Part shown: positions 54,701 to 64,000 of the stretch, one piece after another
How positions within the stretch are numbered: the stretch's first letter is position 1
How the letters are laid out: each line of letters begins with the position of its first letter
NCBI GenBank assembly: GCA_013368315.1
Contig: JAACJM010000035.1
Location: forward strand, 124,001-188,000
Direction: 5' to 3'
Source: Tetrapyrgos nigripes
Lineage: Eukaryota; Basidiomycota; Agaricomycetes; Agaricales; Campanellaceae
DNA: 64,000 bases
Notes under the pieces: model-generated
Seen by the model: only the letters and a program-made list of their open reading frames with translations
What the model was told of the DNA's origin: nothing
The model's database searches: none
Position numbers and translations under genes: made by a program

Positions 54701-55343
54701 TTCGCCTCCATACCCAATTTCTTCTCTATCCGAAAAAACGCGTCAAAGTAGCCTTCTGCCATGGAGCTGGGAGGAAAGGCGGTTGCATCGGAGTGGTAGG
54801 TGGATGGGGATTTGGCGTTTTCGTTGTGAGGTGTAGGTGGGGAAGGTGGGGAGGGATTCGCCATTTTCAGCGTGAGCGGGGAGTTGGAATTGGAATTGGG
54901 TAGGGTGAGGTGTAGGTGTGAACTAGACGGTTCCGAAGCAGTACGATTGGCAATAGCGAGGATGTTGAAGTAATTGCTGGTCCGTGTGCGTCCGTCATAC
55001 TCGTTGTAGTCGTCCTCATAGTCATAGTTATAGCCGTCGTAGTTATCCTCATAATCACGAGACCCTGTCAGAAGCGGTCTTCTACAGTACGGACAACGTG
55101 TATACGGATGTGGAGGTGGAAGTGGTTGAGAATGCGAAGGACGGTGTTGACAGGGTGTTGTTACATGTGGAGGACGTTGTTGGTTGGGAGCGGGACGGAT
55201 AGTGAGAGCATGAGAAGAAGAATTGTACGAAACGACTTGGTTGTTGGTCGCCATTCAGCGGCGGGGTCGATGGGGACTAGAGGCATTTCATTGGACGGCG
55301 GCGACGTGGACGACGACGAGCGCGAGGCAGAAGATGAGGTCAT
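51765..55343 (-). pseudogene. Iks1-like protein kinase, copy D (inverted; catalytic loop deleted)
   Basis: The longest copy, with the only complete C-terminus. N-terminal exon: ATG at 55343, or 55254 (MATNNQVVSYN) after a 19-bp deletion that breaks the first frame. It has CPYCRRPLLTG, YFDAFFRIEKKLGMEANGSV and CFTVKKVTVGQ, with a 2-bp insertion soon after (about 54548) that shifts the frame. Then come WAEGGGGSLDDYIERR, a deletion that removes the catalytic loop, and SDFGTSREE (about 54080-54101) keeping DFG. Then MWSLGVILHKMLFSRLPW (53842 down), DTAEVYLTLLENLITPRPKDRW, and a last exon (from about 52190, after CCCCCAG) that ends in a hydrophobic tail LKLLILSLAIIDTWFDGLW then FWVLHLVIVRVGCFFV. 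The tail suggests the parent kinase is membrane anchored, which fits what I recall of fungal Iks1 relatives. Confidence 0.65.
53409..53452. repeat. 9-bp tandem repeat inside kinase copy D
   Basis: GACCTCGAA repeated about five times; encodes an Arg-Ser-Ser run on the minus strand. Confidence 0.85.
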
Positions 55344-55535
55344 CAGTTATATCCTGGGAAAGGTAAAAGCCGCGTCTAGCCCCCTGTCGCAACACCGAGG
55401 CTCCACGTCTTACTGTTGACGTTCATGAACAACCACGACATCTACCATTGTTAGTAGCAGCTCGGTGAGCTCCGTCTCTGTTTTTTTGTTTCTGGTTACG
55501 GTCTACATAGTCAGAGGATGCGTATAATTGATAGC
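55344..55535 (-). other. Upstream region of kinase copy D
   Basis: Matches the upstream sequence of copies A (9200-9410) and B (17120-17332), inverted: CAGTTATATCCTGGGAAAGG-like part, then TGACGTTCATGAA and the GTTTCTGG and GTCTACA blocks. Presumably carries the kinase promoter. Confidence 0.5.
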
Positions 55536-55562
55536 GTACCTACACAACCGGATGAAAGAGGT

Positions 55563-56728
55563 GTGGGCCAGCGCCCAGGCGTGGCGAGTACGCGGCCGGA
55601 AGGAAAAATCAAGAATATAAGAAGTAAAAATACCCAAATAATACGTAGCTTGTGAAGAGGATGAAAGAAGAGAACAAGGTCAGTGGGTGAAAAGGTGAAA
55701 AGGAGCTTCATAATAGGAGCAAGTGATGGAAAAGAACGGACGGGAAAAATCGGGAGGCTTTAAACATAGCCACACGCAGAATCACCCTCATTTCATTCGG
55801 CCTCGTAATCTACCTCAAATAGTCCTTCAAAAGATCCCACTGTCTATGAAACTGTGAGTAGGCCCATGGTTTACTCTTGTGATGTTGTTGACAGGAAACT
55901 GACTCGGGTGAGTATCAATTCATCGAATACCGAAGGGTATGCTTCAATTCGGAGGAAAACCGAGCATCGTCTTATACGTTCATCTTCTTTGTGGATTGGG
56001 TATGGACGATGCGACATGGTAGTTCAAAAGCGTAGGTAATTTCGAAGATTGAAAAACAAGCTGAACCGGCGTCTGCATGACATCGTCACTTTCTTCTCTC
56101 CCTACCTCCGCCGTTGAACTCGTCTCTCTTCAATATACGCTCTTTCTGTCCTCATATGCAACCAGGAACCTCGCACCTCTATGTTACCTAAATCTGGAAT
56201 TGCGAAATGGACAATGGAACTGGCAAGTCATTAGCGGCCCAATGCCGCCCAAAGCGAAGGAAGCAGGGATCCCGAGGATATTCGAGAGCATTTCGAGGAT
56301 ATGGTCATATCATGTCCGTGTTATATCTATCAAATTTTACCCTTGTCTCACCGGACGTGGACTTTCGCAGGGGAACTACGCAAATGCCATTCGTGACTCG
56401 TCTGCACAAACTCGATGAATACCTAGCATCCCAATGAAGGGGGTATGGGCCAGCGCCGAAGCATGGGGAGAACAAGTCCGGTGAGCTCAACAATACTAGA
56501 CTACACACCAGTTCAGTAAAGATAGTCAATGAAAAATGGATGTGTATAGAAAGGAAGATGCTAACGCAGTTGTTTGCCTATAGTCTGGCCACGAACTTCG
56601 AAGCTATGGACAAACAAGCTGACATAAAGAAACGGGAACGGGAACGGGAATAACCGGTTACCGAATAGACATAGCCACAAGCAGAAAGAGAGTGTAAAGA
56701 ACTCGTCCTCATTCTTCGGCCTCGTAAT
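55563..56728 (+). repeat. Two diverged copies of a repeat ending in GGCCTCGTAAT
   Basis: Each copy starts near GGGCCAGCGCC (55565 and 56447), later has ACATAGCCACA plus GCAGA, and ends TTCGGCCTCGTAAT (55809 and 56728). The first end matches 60995-61017 as a perfect 23-bp inverted copy. The DNA between the copies (55815-56440) has short frames but no gene I can support. Confidence 0.5.
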
Positions 56729-57190
56729 TCCGTAACCAGTATTACTGCCATACCCGTACCCGTCCAGTACCGTACAGGCTTCTAGATGAACCAGTACGAA
56801 TACGAGTATGAATATACCGTACCAGTATTACTGGACGGTGCGAAGCCCTAACTGAAATTGTCTACTTGATTTTGACAGGAGTTGGTTCAGAGAATTGTGT
56901 CGGACAAATTACTGAACTAGTGATCGAAATCGTGCAGCTAGCTTGGCCTGCATTATAAATACCACGTAAGTGATGAGTTACCATTTCATTGAAGCGCGGC
57001 CGGTGATCAATCAATGACTTCAACTGAATAAATACGAGGACAACACTACGAGGAAAACGCGGGCAAGCGTCAAGTGCCAGGGCATAAAAAGTATGTACGT
57101 GATAAAAACGGAAAAGGGCTCGAACTGCATACATAGCTCCAAAAAAATGAATCAATAAATGAACGCAAGAAAAATAAAACACAGCGTTGA
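56729..57190. other. Downstream of the membrane-protein gene; no other gene
   Basis: Contains CCGTACCCGT and CCAGTATTACTG short repeats around 56740-56835. Confidence 0.4.
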
Positions 57191-58602
57191 TTACATCTCC
57201 TGAACGTCCACCCCTTGGATTTCTTCTCCGGCAGATACCTCCTGAATTTGACCTTCTCCCTGACTCTCCTCCGCTTGAGATGCCGCAGCTCCGGCTGAGG
57301 CAAACCGGATAGATTGAGAAAGAGACATTTCATTTGCTGACTTGATGTCCTCTTTAGACTTTTCAAGAGCGGCTAGTAGAATGATAAAGATAGGATATAA
57401 AGTCTTATTTAAAAACCATCAGCAAAGGATGCCCTCAAGGGTCAGAATCAAAAAACCTACTGCTAAACCAGGCATAATAGCGGTAAAAGTCTGGGATGCC
57501 ACAGTTTGGTCATCATTCAACATTCCGACTATCATGTATGAGACCTATAATGGTTATGGTATAATATTTCAGCATTTGGAAGGTTAGAGATGCAGCTAGA
57601 CTACTTAGCACTAACCCAAAGCAGACAATAAATAATCGCAGATTCTACCAGCAGCATTAGGATTTTTTGAACTTGGGAAACTGTGTTTCCACACTGGCTA
57701 AGATTTTTTCTGACATCTTGATGGTGAAACCTTGAGATAGGATAATTTTAAAGTCTGGTCAGTAGGAGAACAGTTAGCTGAATAGTAGAAAGGCTACCAA
57801 GCTTTGTATCCTATCAGACTTGTAGCGATGATGTTTGTGGCCAGCAAAGGCACATTATATGCTAATAAGTCCATATGCTCAAGAGATATAACTCCCTGAC
57901 GGTCTGCGGCAATATTCAATCCAGCATCTGTAATTGTACCAACTGGTATAATTGGTCAAGGTGAGATGATAGACTCAAACCTCGCAAAATGAGTGCTTGG
58001 CTCACCAAAAGATGCAATCATAGCCACGGTCAAAATACCCTTGACGAGTCGATTACCAGGAAATAGGATCCATGCTCTCCAAACAACAATTCCATCTCCA
58101 ATGACATACTGGGTTATCATAAATGTCATTGTATAAGTATACAGATTCAGTGAATCTTGAAAAGATTACTGACATTTAATCTCGGAAATATTGCTATTAC
58201 AATCTTCAAGTCCACTGACTCTTGTTCAATCTCCGCAATATTAGGGACATTGTACCCTTCTTCTGGAATTACGACCAGGATCCATTGCGTAGTAAGGACC
58301 GCAGTTCCAACTGTGAGGATGAACATCAAGGCAACCAGCGCAAAAAGTATGAGCTGTGGTTTTGAGCGGCGCTTTTGTTGTGATCTGATAATGAATACAT
58401 TCATCACTGGTGTGCCACAATACATATATGAGTCTATAAACACTTACAAAATGATATATAGAATTGCGAACACAAGTGGGACATTGATTCCGCAGAGTAC
58501 CCATGATAAGGATGTTTCTAACAACCATATTTTGAGAATTTCGAGATCAGAGCTGTTGAGGGGCAGAGATTGTTGTTGCCCTTGAGGCGTTGCAGACGAC
58601 AT
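57191..58602 (-). CDS. Agaric-type seven-helix integral membrane protein
   Basis: Seven exons join with consistent phase: 58448-58602, 58174-58384, 58006-58108, 57798-57942, 57616-57730, 57457-57544 and 57191-57372. They total 999 nt and 332 residues. Hydrophobic helices are seen at roughly residues 33-52, 62-83, 111-135, 145-165, 182-205, 228-252 and 262-276. The stretch YVIGDGIVVWRAWILFPGNR in the third helix and following loop is a hallmark I recall from a large uncharacterised family in mushroom-forming fungi. The C-terminal tail is soluble and Glu/Gln/Ser-rich. Ligand and role are unknown; a receptor is possible. All introns are 50-100 bp GT-AG; one donor is the less usual GTCAGT. It looks intact. 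Confidence 0.8.
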
Positions 58603-59026
58603 TGAAGGGAATTGAAGGAAGTGGAAGGGATGATATCGCAGGCAGGAGATCAGTTTCTGGCAGCTTATATCCTCCTATGCAGCTTCTATAATTGCGACCA
58701 GCTAATTCCAGTTTGATCCGGTCAAACTTCTAAGATGGTGGTGGGCATAACAGTCCATTCCAACTTCCAAGTACATATTTGCTTAGACGCGAAGTGCTGT
58801 TAACACAAAAGATCTAGCATCAGCAAACAAATGAGAAAGACCTTCGAGCCGTTGATTACTATGATGAACTTTCTTCTGTCCGATATGACCGCTCTGTCGT
58901 CCTCTTGTTCTAAACTTGCAATTGCTGTTTACTGGGCGCCTTTTTACTCCACGCAGATCTTACATCTATCAATACCATGATATGATCATCACAGCTACCT
59001 TGTCTAAACTGAATGTATCCTGACTA
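58603..59026. other. Upstream of the membrane-protein gene; no other gene
   Basis: Presumed promoter region. No clear motif beyond AT-rich stretches. Confidence 0.35.
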
Positions 59027-59195
59027 GCACTGTTGAATATCCATCAACGTAGGGATATTCCTTGTCTATGCCTTGTATTAAACAAGTTTCGAACAAGGTA
59101 TCATTACTGATGTTCCTGAATATCTATCAACATAGAGATGCGCCCATCTTGTCTCTTCCTTGTATTGCACAAATCTGCTACAAGGTGTATACAGT
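59027..59195 (+). repeat. Diverged direct repeat, two copies of about 80 bp
   Basis: GAATATCCATCAACGTAG, CCTTGTATTAAACAAG and ACAAGGTATCA recur as GAATATCTATCAACATAG, CCTTGTATTGCACAA and ACAAGGTGTATA. Confidence 0.7.
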
Positions 59196-59531
59196 AAAGC
59201 GACATTCATAATTCTTACCAATATCATTGCAACTATCCGATGAACTGCAGATGACCCTTGAGCTCAGGTTTCAAGCATTAAGTTCCAAGTAAAATGTTTC
59301 AGTAACTAAATCTTCTTTTATCGCAGTCACTTGACAAAAAACTGATCAAGAGACGTACAACCGACTGACGGATACTTAAGGAGCGGGAAAAATGGGTCTT
59401 GCTGTTGATATATTCGAACAAAGCCTCGTCTGCGTCCCCGTAGTCTTCCCGTCCTAGCAAATGTCAAGAATGCATCCCTCATTTCTTATATCTTCAGATC
59501 TCACTGGTATTCAAGGGAATTTATCGCAAAA
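59196..59531. other. No gene seen
   Basis: Unique AT-rich sequence up to the TIR element. Confidence 0.35.
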
Positions 59532-60743
59532 TTACGAGGCCCTTTAAGGCCGAGTTAACTTATGTCGACCTCGAAAATTTTACCACGACCTCAAACTCCC
59601 ACCCCTTTTCGTTGCCACTCAACCCAACTGTGTGTCGTCACCACACCGCGCCGGTCTCTACTTTCCCGATCAACCCGAAATATCCAGACTGAGTCTGGAC
59701 CGGGTCTACATACGTCGACAATCATGACGTCATGCCAGTGTGTTGACTCATCTCACCTTCACTGCCAGCGTCGTGCTCCATGGGATACTTACTCGCGTCC
59801 ACGGCTTTCTCTCCGCAAGTATGGCCATACTCATTGTTATCCGACATTTGCCAGTACTCGCCGCCCTACTTCCTCCGCTTCTGAAGCTTGGCTTCAGCCT
59901 CGACGCCCTCGTAATTCAGAATTCTTGCCTCTTCATTGTCATTAATTTATGTTTATGTCGTACTCTTAGCGACCTGTAGCGACCTCAAAGTCTTTTCCGC
60001 GGGTTCAAACTCCCAACTTATTTCACTCATACTACTTTGCAAGTAGCTGCAATGTAGTCAATACAAGAGTGAGGTTTTGTTGAGGAGGGCCTCGTAACTT
60101 GCCATGCGAAGCAGTGGCACCTTTCCCCAGTTAACTTTAACTTATGTCGACCTCGAAAATTTTACCACGACCTCAAACTCCCACCCCTTTTCATTGCCAC
60201 TCAACCCAACTGTGTGTCGTCACCACACCACGCCGGTCTCTACTTTCCCGATCAACCCGAAATATCCAGACTGAGTCTGGACCGGGTCTACATATGTCGA
60301 CAATCATGATGTCATGCCAGTGTGTTGACTCATCTCACCTTCATTGCCAGTGTGTTGACTCATCTCACCTTCATTGCCAGCATTGTGCTTCATGGGATAC
60401 TTACTCGCGTCCATGGCTTTCTCTCCGCAAGTATGGCCATACTAATTGTTATCCGACGTTTGCCAGTACTTGCCGCCCTACTTCCTCTGCATCTGAAGCT
60501 TGGCTTCAGCCTCGGCGCCCTCGTAATTTAGAATTCTTGCCTCTTCATCGTCATTAATTTATGTTTATGTCGTACTCTTAGTGACCTGTAGTGACCACAA
60601 AGTCTTTTCCACGGGTTCAAACTCCCAACTTATTTTGCTCATACTACTTTGCAAGTAGCTGCAACGTAGTCAATATAAGAATGAGGTTTTGTTGAGGAGG
60701 GCCTCGTAACTTGCCATGCGAAGCAGTGGCACCTTTCCCCAGT
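59532..60743 (+). mobile_element. TTACGAGGCCC element with 11-bp terminal inverted repeats, tandemly duplicated
   Basis: TTACGAGGCCC at 59532-59542 is matched by its exact complement GGGCCTCGTAA at 60087-60097, giving a 566-bp element. From about 59554 to 60130 the sequence is repeated at about 60137-60742 with few differences, so a tandem duplication carried the right end plus about 34 bp of flank (GCCATGCGAAGCAGTGGCAC). The second copy has an extra internal 30-bp tandem unit (GTGTTGACTCATCTCACC, 60320-60375). Internal GGGTTCAAACTCCCAAC-type blocks look like Pol III B boxes. No target duplication and no transposase. Related fragments lie at 6167-6700. Confidence 0.7.
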
Positions 60744-61234
60744 GCAGTTGCTTTGGTAGGCCTTCTTCCAGAACCCAAGGTCCAGCTTTGAAATACCTCC
60801 CTACTCATTGCAACCTTGCTATCTAGTCATTGAGCTTTTGATTACTATTTCAACTGTCTTGTAGCTATGGTAGGACTGTCCCAAACTTTTCTGACATAGT
60901 TTCAAACATGCACCCAGTCAGCAATGCAATTTTTTCTGGTGGTTGCATGTGCAATCATGGTTATAAACTCAGCATGGCTCATGGAGATACATCAGATTAC
61001 GAGGCCGAATGAAATGAAGCTGAGTTCTTTACACTCCGTTTCTGCATGTGGCGGTGCATATTCATCCCATCTCCTCCCGTGCTGTTGTTTCCGGTTTCCT
61101 CCTTGCCAATATCCGCACTTCTATTTCTTAACATGACTAATTATCTTGGTGGCGTGTCGTTGAGGGGATTTTGAGACAAGGATTATAGGAGAATCACCCT
61201 GGGTATAATTTGCATGAAACAAACGAGGCGAGGC
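60744..61234 (+). other. Non-coding; one more TTACGAGGCC end
   Basis: A TTACGAGGCCGAATGAAATG motif (from 60997) begins here, the inverted partner of 55788-55810. Otherwise nothing is recognised. Confidence 0.4.
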
Positions 61235-61319
61235 TCAGCAGCGCCATACATAAAGTAAATATTGTAGTATATGTAAACAAGACAAGAAAATGAAAATGGG
61301 AGAGGAGGGCGGGTAGCTT

Positions 61320-61690
61320 GAGAAATGGCTAGTGCTGCTAGACTCATAAGTAAGAGTGAAAAGATGAAGCGATATATGATATGTACCCAAGAGACTCATG
61401 AGTAGTAAGAGTGAAAAGATGAAGAATGAATAGGACGAGTCTCTCAGGGGTATAAGTATGGGAATACTCGAAACAGGAGAAAGAAATGCATATGAAAATA
61501 AATTAGAAACATGTGGAAGGAAATTGGAGACGTGTACGAGAATTCGAGACAAAACAAATTACTGATATGAAGAGAGAAAGGATACGTGTGTGGGGAATGT
61601 GCAATGGACAGTCCTGGGGTCCTGCGCGAGAGGTACGGGCCACGGAGGCATACGAGATAAGCGTGGACAGCCCTGAGGTCCTGCGCGAGA
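61320..61690 (+). repeat. Short direct repeats
   Basis: AAGAGTGAAAAGATGAAG occurs twice (about 61353 and 61408). GGACAGTCCTGGGGTCCTGC recurs about 60 bp on as GGACAGCCCTGAGGTCCTGC, each followed by GCGAGA (61608-61692). Confidence 0.75.
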
Positions 61691-62066
61691 AGTAAATGAT
61701 AGGGGATGGATGAAATCCAAGGTGGTACTTACAGCGATGATTAGATCTTTATAAAGTAGCTTTAAAATACTACCAAACAACATCATTGTCCAATATCTTT
61801 GTGACTGGTAACAAAAGTTTCCAATCTTAATCTTTCATTTTCATTGTCTTTTTTCCTGTTGATCTCTTTGTCTTGTTCTTTTTTGATTGCTTTCCTTTCT
61901 CTTTTGCTCTCTTGCATTTTTCGTTATCTTTCTCCCTCTCAATATCTCGTCTTGTTCTTCATCCCTTGCTTTTTTCCCTTTGTTCTTCTGTTTTCCTCAA
62001 GATTTCTTCTTCTATGTCTTGTTTTCTCTGCTAGCTCCTTTTCTTGTCTTCTCTCCTTTCCTCATG
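61691..62066. other. Pyrimidine-rich tract; no gene seen
   Basis: 61840-62060 is a C/T-rich stretch of TTTCTCTTTTGC-type sequence. Its Phe/Leu/Ser-rich frames reflect base composition. Confidence 0.45.
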
Positions 62067-62074
62067 ATTCCTTT

Positions 62075-62644
62075 TAGTGATGTGTGGGCTTGGGCTCGAA
62101 GCCCTAGCCTAGCCCAAGCACAGCCCTAAAAGCCCAAGCCTGGCCCGGCCTTTGAGGAGGGCTTGAGGGCCTAAGGGCTTGGGCTTGAGTTCTGAAAGCC
62201 CTGAGCCCGAAGCTCAGGCCTGGGCTTTCAACAACACCTATTGACCTGTTACTGGCCAATAAACATAGTCAATAAATAGTTGAAAATTCTTTTTTGCAGG
62301 CATTCTCACCAAGTTCTCACACAATTTTACAGTTTCTCGATGTCTAACTTGCGTCTAACCATCTTCCTGGTTATCCCCATCTGTTATCCACCACTTGTTG
62401 GCACCAAGGATGTCGGGTTTGAGTCAGTAAATGCTTAATGTAGGTAAGTAGTTCACTTTCTATCATACAAACCTAACTTCAGACTAATCCAACACTTTGA
62501 TTGCACGACGACATCATCCTAGTCTGAGCCCAGGCTCAAAGCCCGAGCTGGCCCAAGCCTGACCCTACTTAGGGCTTAGGGCCAGGCTTGGATTCTTGGT
62601 GAGCCCGAGCTCTACAAAGCCCAAGCCCGGCCTGCACATCACTA
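62075..62644. mobile_element. hAT-type MITE (570 bp) with 8-bp target duplication
   Basis: Ends are TAGTGATGTG (62075-62084) and its exact complement CACATCACTA (62635-62644). Both are followed inward by GGGCTTGGGC-rich sequence, giving long imperfect inverted arms. It is flanked by a perfect 8-bp direct repeat ATTCCTTT (62067-62074 and 62645-62652), the size made by hAT transposases. No coding capacity. Confidence 0.9.
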
Positions 62645-62652
62645 ATTCCTTT

Positions 62653-64000
62653 GCCTTGCTCTTCTCTGCTCTTTTTTTTCCGACCTTTTAACTTTCAATT
62701 TGAGAATTTACATGTAATTGGAACAGCATAGGTATATGCTTACAGCCTTGTTTGTTTTATTTCTCATCTCAATCTTCTTCAAATCAATCATTCATGAGGC
62801 TTGCTTCCCTTATTTCTCTCTTCCCTTCAAATTTGACTGAGTTTGCTCAAACATATATTACTTTTTCCTCTTCATATTCTGGTCTTTCAAATTCTTAAAT
62901 TCTCTGGTCTGAACTTTACATAACGTTCCAGGCCGATGCCAAACAAATGTCTATTTAGGCTTTTGCAGCAACACTGATCTCACAGTTCACTGCCAGCATG
63001 GGTCTCCACATACTTTTTTCATTCTAGTACCTCTTGTATCAGCCAACTTTTGTCATGAACTGCTACAGTTCTTTGTCCTCCTTCTTCTTCTACTTCATTA
63101 CTGAACCCATTTTCTGATCATTCGTCTATTGCATTTCCTAGATAAACCTTTTAAACTTTATATCATTGACTTTGAACCTTATAGAACCTGTCAAACTCTA
63201 TAATAACTGTCAATCAATCTTCTATCCTATTGATCCTATCTTTCCCCTACATTTCTCCACTTTCTCCTATGTTTCTCCTATTTCTCCTATCTTTTTCCTA
63301 TCACCTATTCATTACTCTTCTATATAAACCACTAGACATTCTAGCTAGTCCTTTAGTTCATTCACTTTGTCTCTGCTCCATACTAGTACTACGCAGTGTA
63401 GAGCCTAGTCAGCTTACTCTTGTTTCTCTATTTCTCTTCATTCTCAATCGATCTTGTTTGTGTGACTTGGGTGGTTTGCCATCGAGTGTATCAGCAACCT
63501 TGACAACTTTGGCTTTAAAGGCTCTATCTCTAGGCAGATTCTCTTCTGGAACCAGCATACCTATGCCTGCTCCCAATGAGCCACTGCCAGCCAGGCTATA
63601 CACTATAAGCCAAAGCCCAATCTGCAGCCCACTTGACAGACTATCAATGGCTCAGCTTTTATTTTCTACCCTTACGCTTGGCGCATAGTGTTCTCTCATA
63701 ACCACCAGAAGTCATACCACGTATTGAAAAATCTGGGTGATGCCATTCCCCGTTTTACAGTGACAGGTTTATTCAGTGCCTGCTCCTATTCCTATTTTCT
63801 CCCCTGTGCTCATGACTTCTCTCTTGCCATTGTCTCTACTAAATGATTTTTTTTATTCACCTAGGATCGTGACACTCTGCCTACAATGCCAGCCTTCCTC
63901 GATTTTCTTGAGGGAGCCAAAAACTTGAAGAGTTATCCCTTCTATGTGCCAGCCTGCTTCTTCCTGATAGATTCAACCACCCACTGTTTGTCATTCCTGT
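62653..64000. other. Mostly unassigned; possible start of a transcription unit near the right edge
   Basis: TCTATATAAACC (about 63319-63330) is a TATA-like box in C/T-rich DNA. Downstream a frame reads MPAPNEPLPARLYTISQSPI (from about 63564). Near the edge another, after a possible intron end TTCACCTAG, reads TMPAFLDFLEGAKNLKSYPF (from about 63880). These could be early exons of a gene or retroelement continuing beyond 64000. I do not recognise them. Confidence 0.25.

Noticed and set aside
59562..60557. Two similar frames of 127 and 137 residues
   Set aside because: Their similarity is explained by the tandem DNA duplication of the TIR element; no domain and no coding bias.
61844..62129. Phe/Leu/Ser-rich frames that look like membrane proteins
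   Set aside because: They come from a pyrimidine-rich tract; overlapping frames give the same composition and part lies in the MITE.

Overview
The window looks like nuclear DNA of a mushroom-forming basidiomycete (Agaricomycetes). The evidence is short (about 50-60 bp) GT-AG introns, HET-domain genes of the agaric type, a Plavaka-like transposon fragment, a DUF6532-like gene, Ty1/copia and Ty3/gypsy elements, and an agaric-type seven-helix membrane protein. It is repeat-rich, accessory-type sequence. Only four genes look structurally intact: HET1 (13588-15675, minus), a bestrophin-like channel gene (44873-46901, minus, 5 exons), a seven-helix membrane protein gene (57191-58602, minus, 7 exons), and HET3 if its shortened C-terminus is tolerated.

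Layout. 1-8700: tail of a transposon-encoded protein, a truncated gypsy element (gag and part of the protease, minus strand), short repeats, no convincing host gene. 9200-55500: a segmental duplication dominates. The unit is a protein-kinase gene (Iks1-like), then an unassigned coding-like block, then a HET-domain gene facing the kinase. Module 1 is 9200-15675. Module 2 is 17095-38715 and is split by two insertions: a copia element (17463-23680) inside the kinase, and an approximately 8.9-kb transposon nest (about 26457-35401) just after it. Module 3 is about 39360-50572, and its kinase and HET halves are separated by about 6 kb that holds the bestrophin gene. A fourth kinase copy lies inverted at 51765-55343. 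55500-64000: the seven-helix gene, a tandemly duplicated TIR element (59532-60743), a well-formed hAT-type MITE with an 8-bp target duplication (62075-62644), and otherwise unassigned DNA.

How the parts relate. HET proteins in fungi act in allorecognition and cell death. Finding them linked to a kinase and copied three times, with deletions and homopolymer frameshifts separating the copies, suggests a birth-and-death recognition cluster that has collected transposons. All four kinase copies carry different disabling lesions. The transposons and the gene they hit carry many C-to-T type nonsense changes (CGA to TGA, CAA to TAA, CAG to TAG). Kinase copy B, which hosts a copia element, has lost CpGs that copy A keeps.

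The most unusual structure is inside the second copia element: about 1.1 kb carrying about ten short GTGAC...GTCAC hairpins in two roughly 455-bp tandem units, in the place where protease and integrase should be. All coordinates and family calls come from reading the sequence by eye; no database search was possible.
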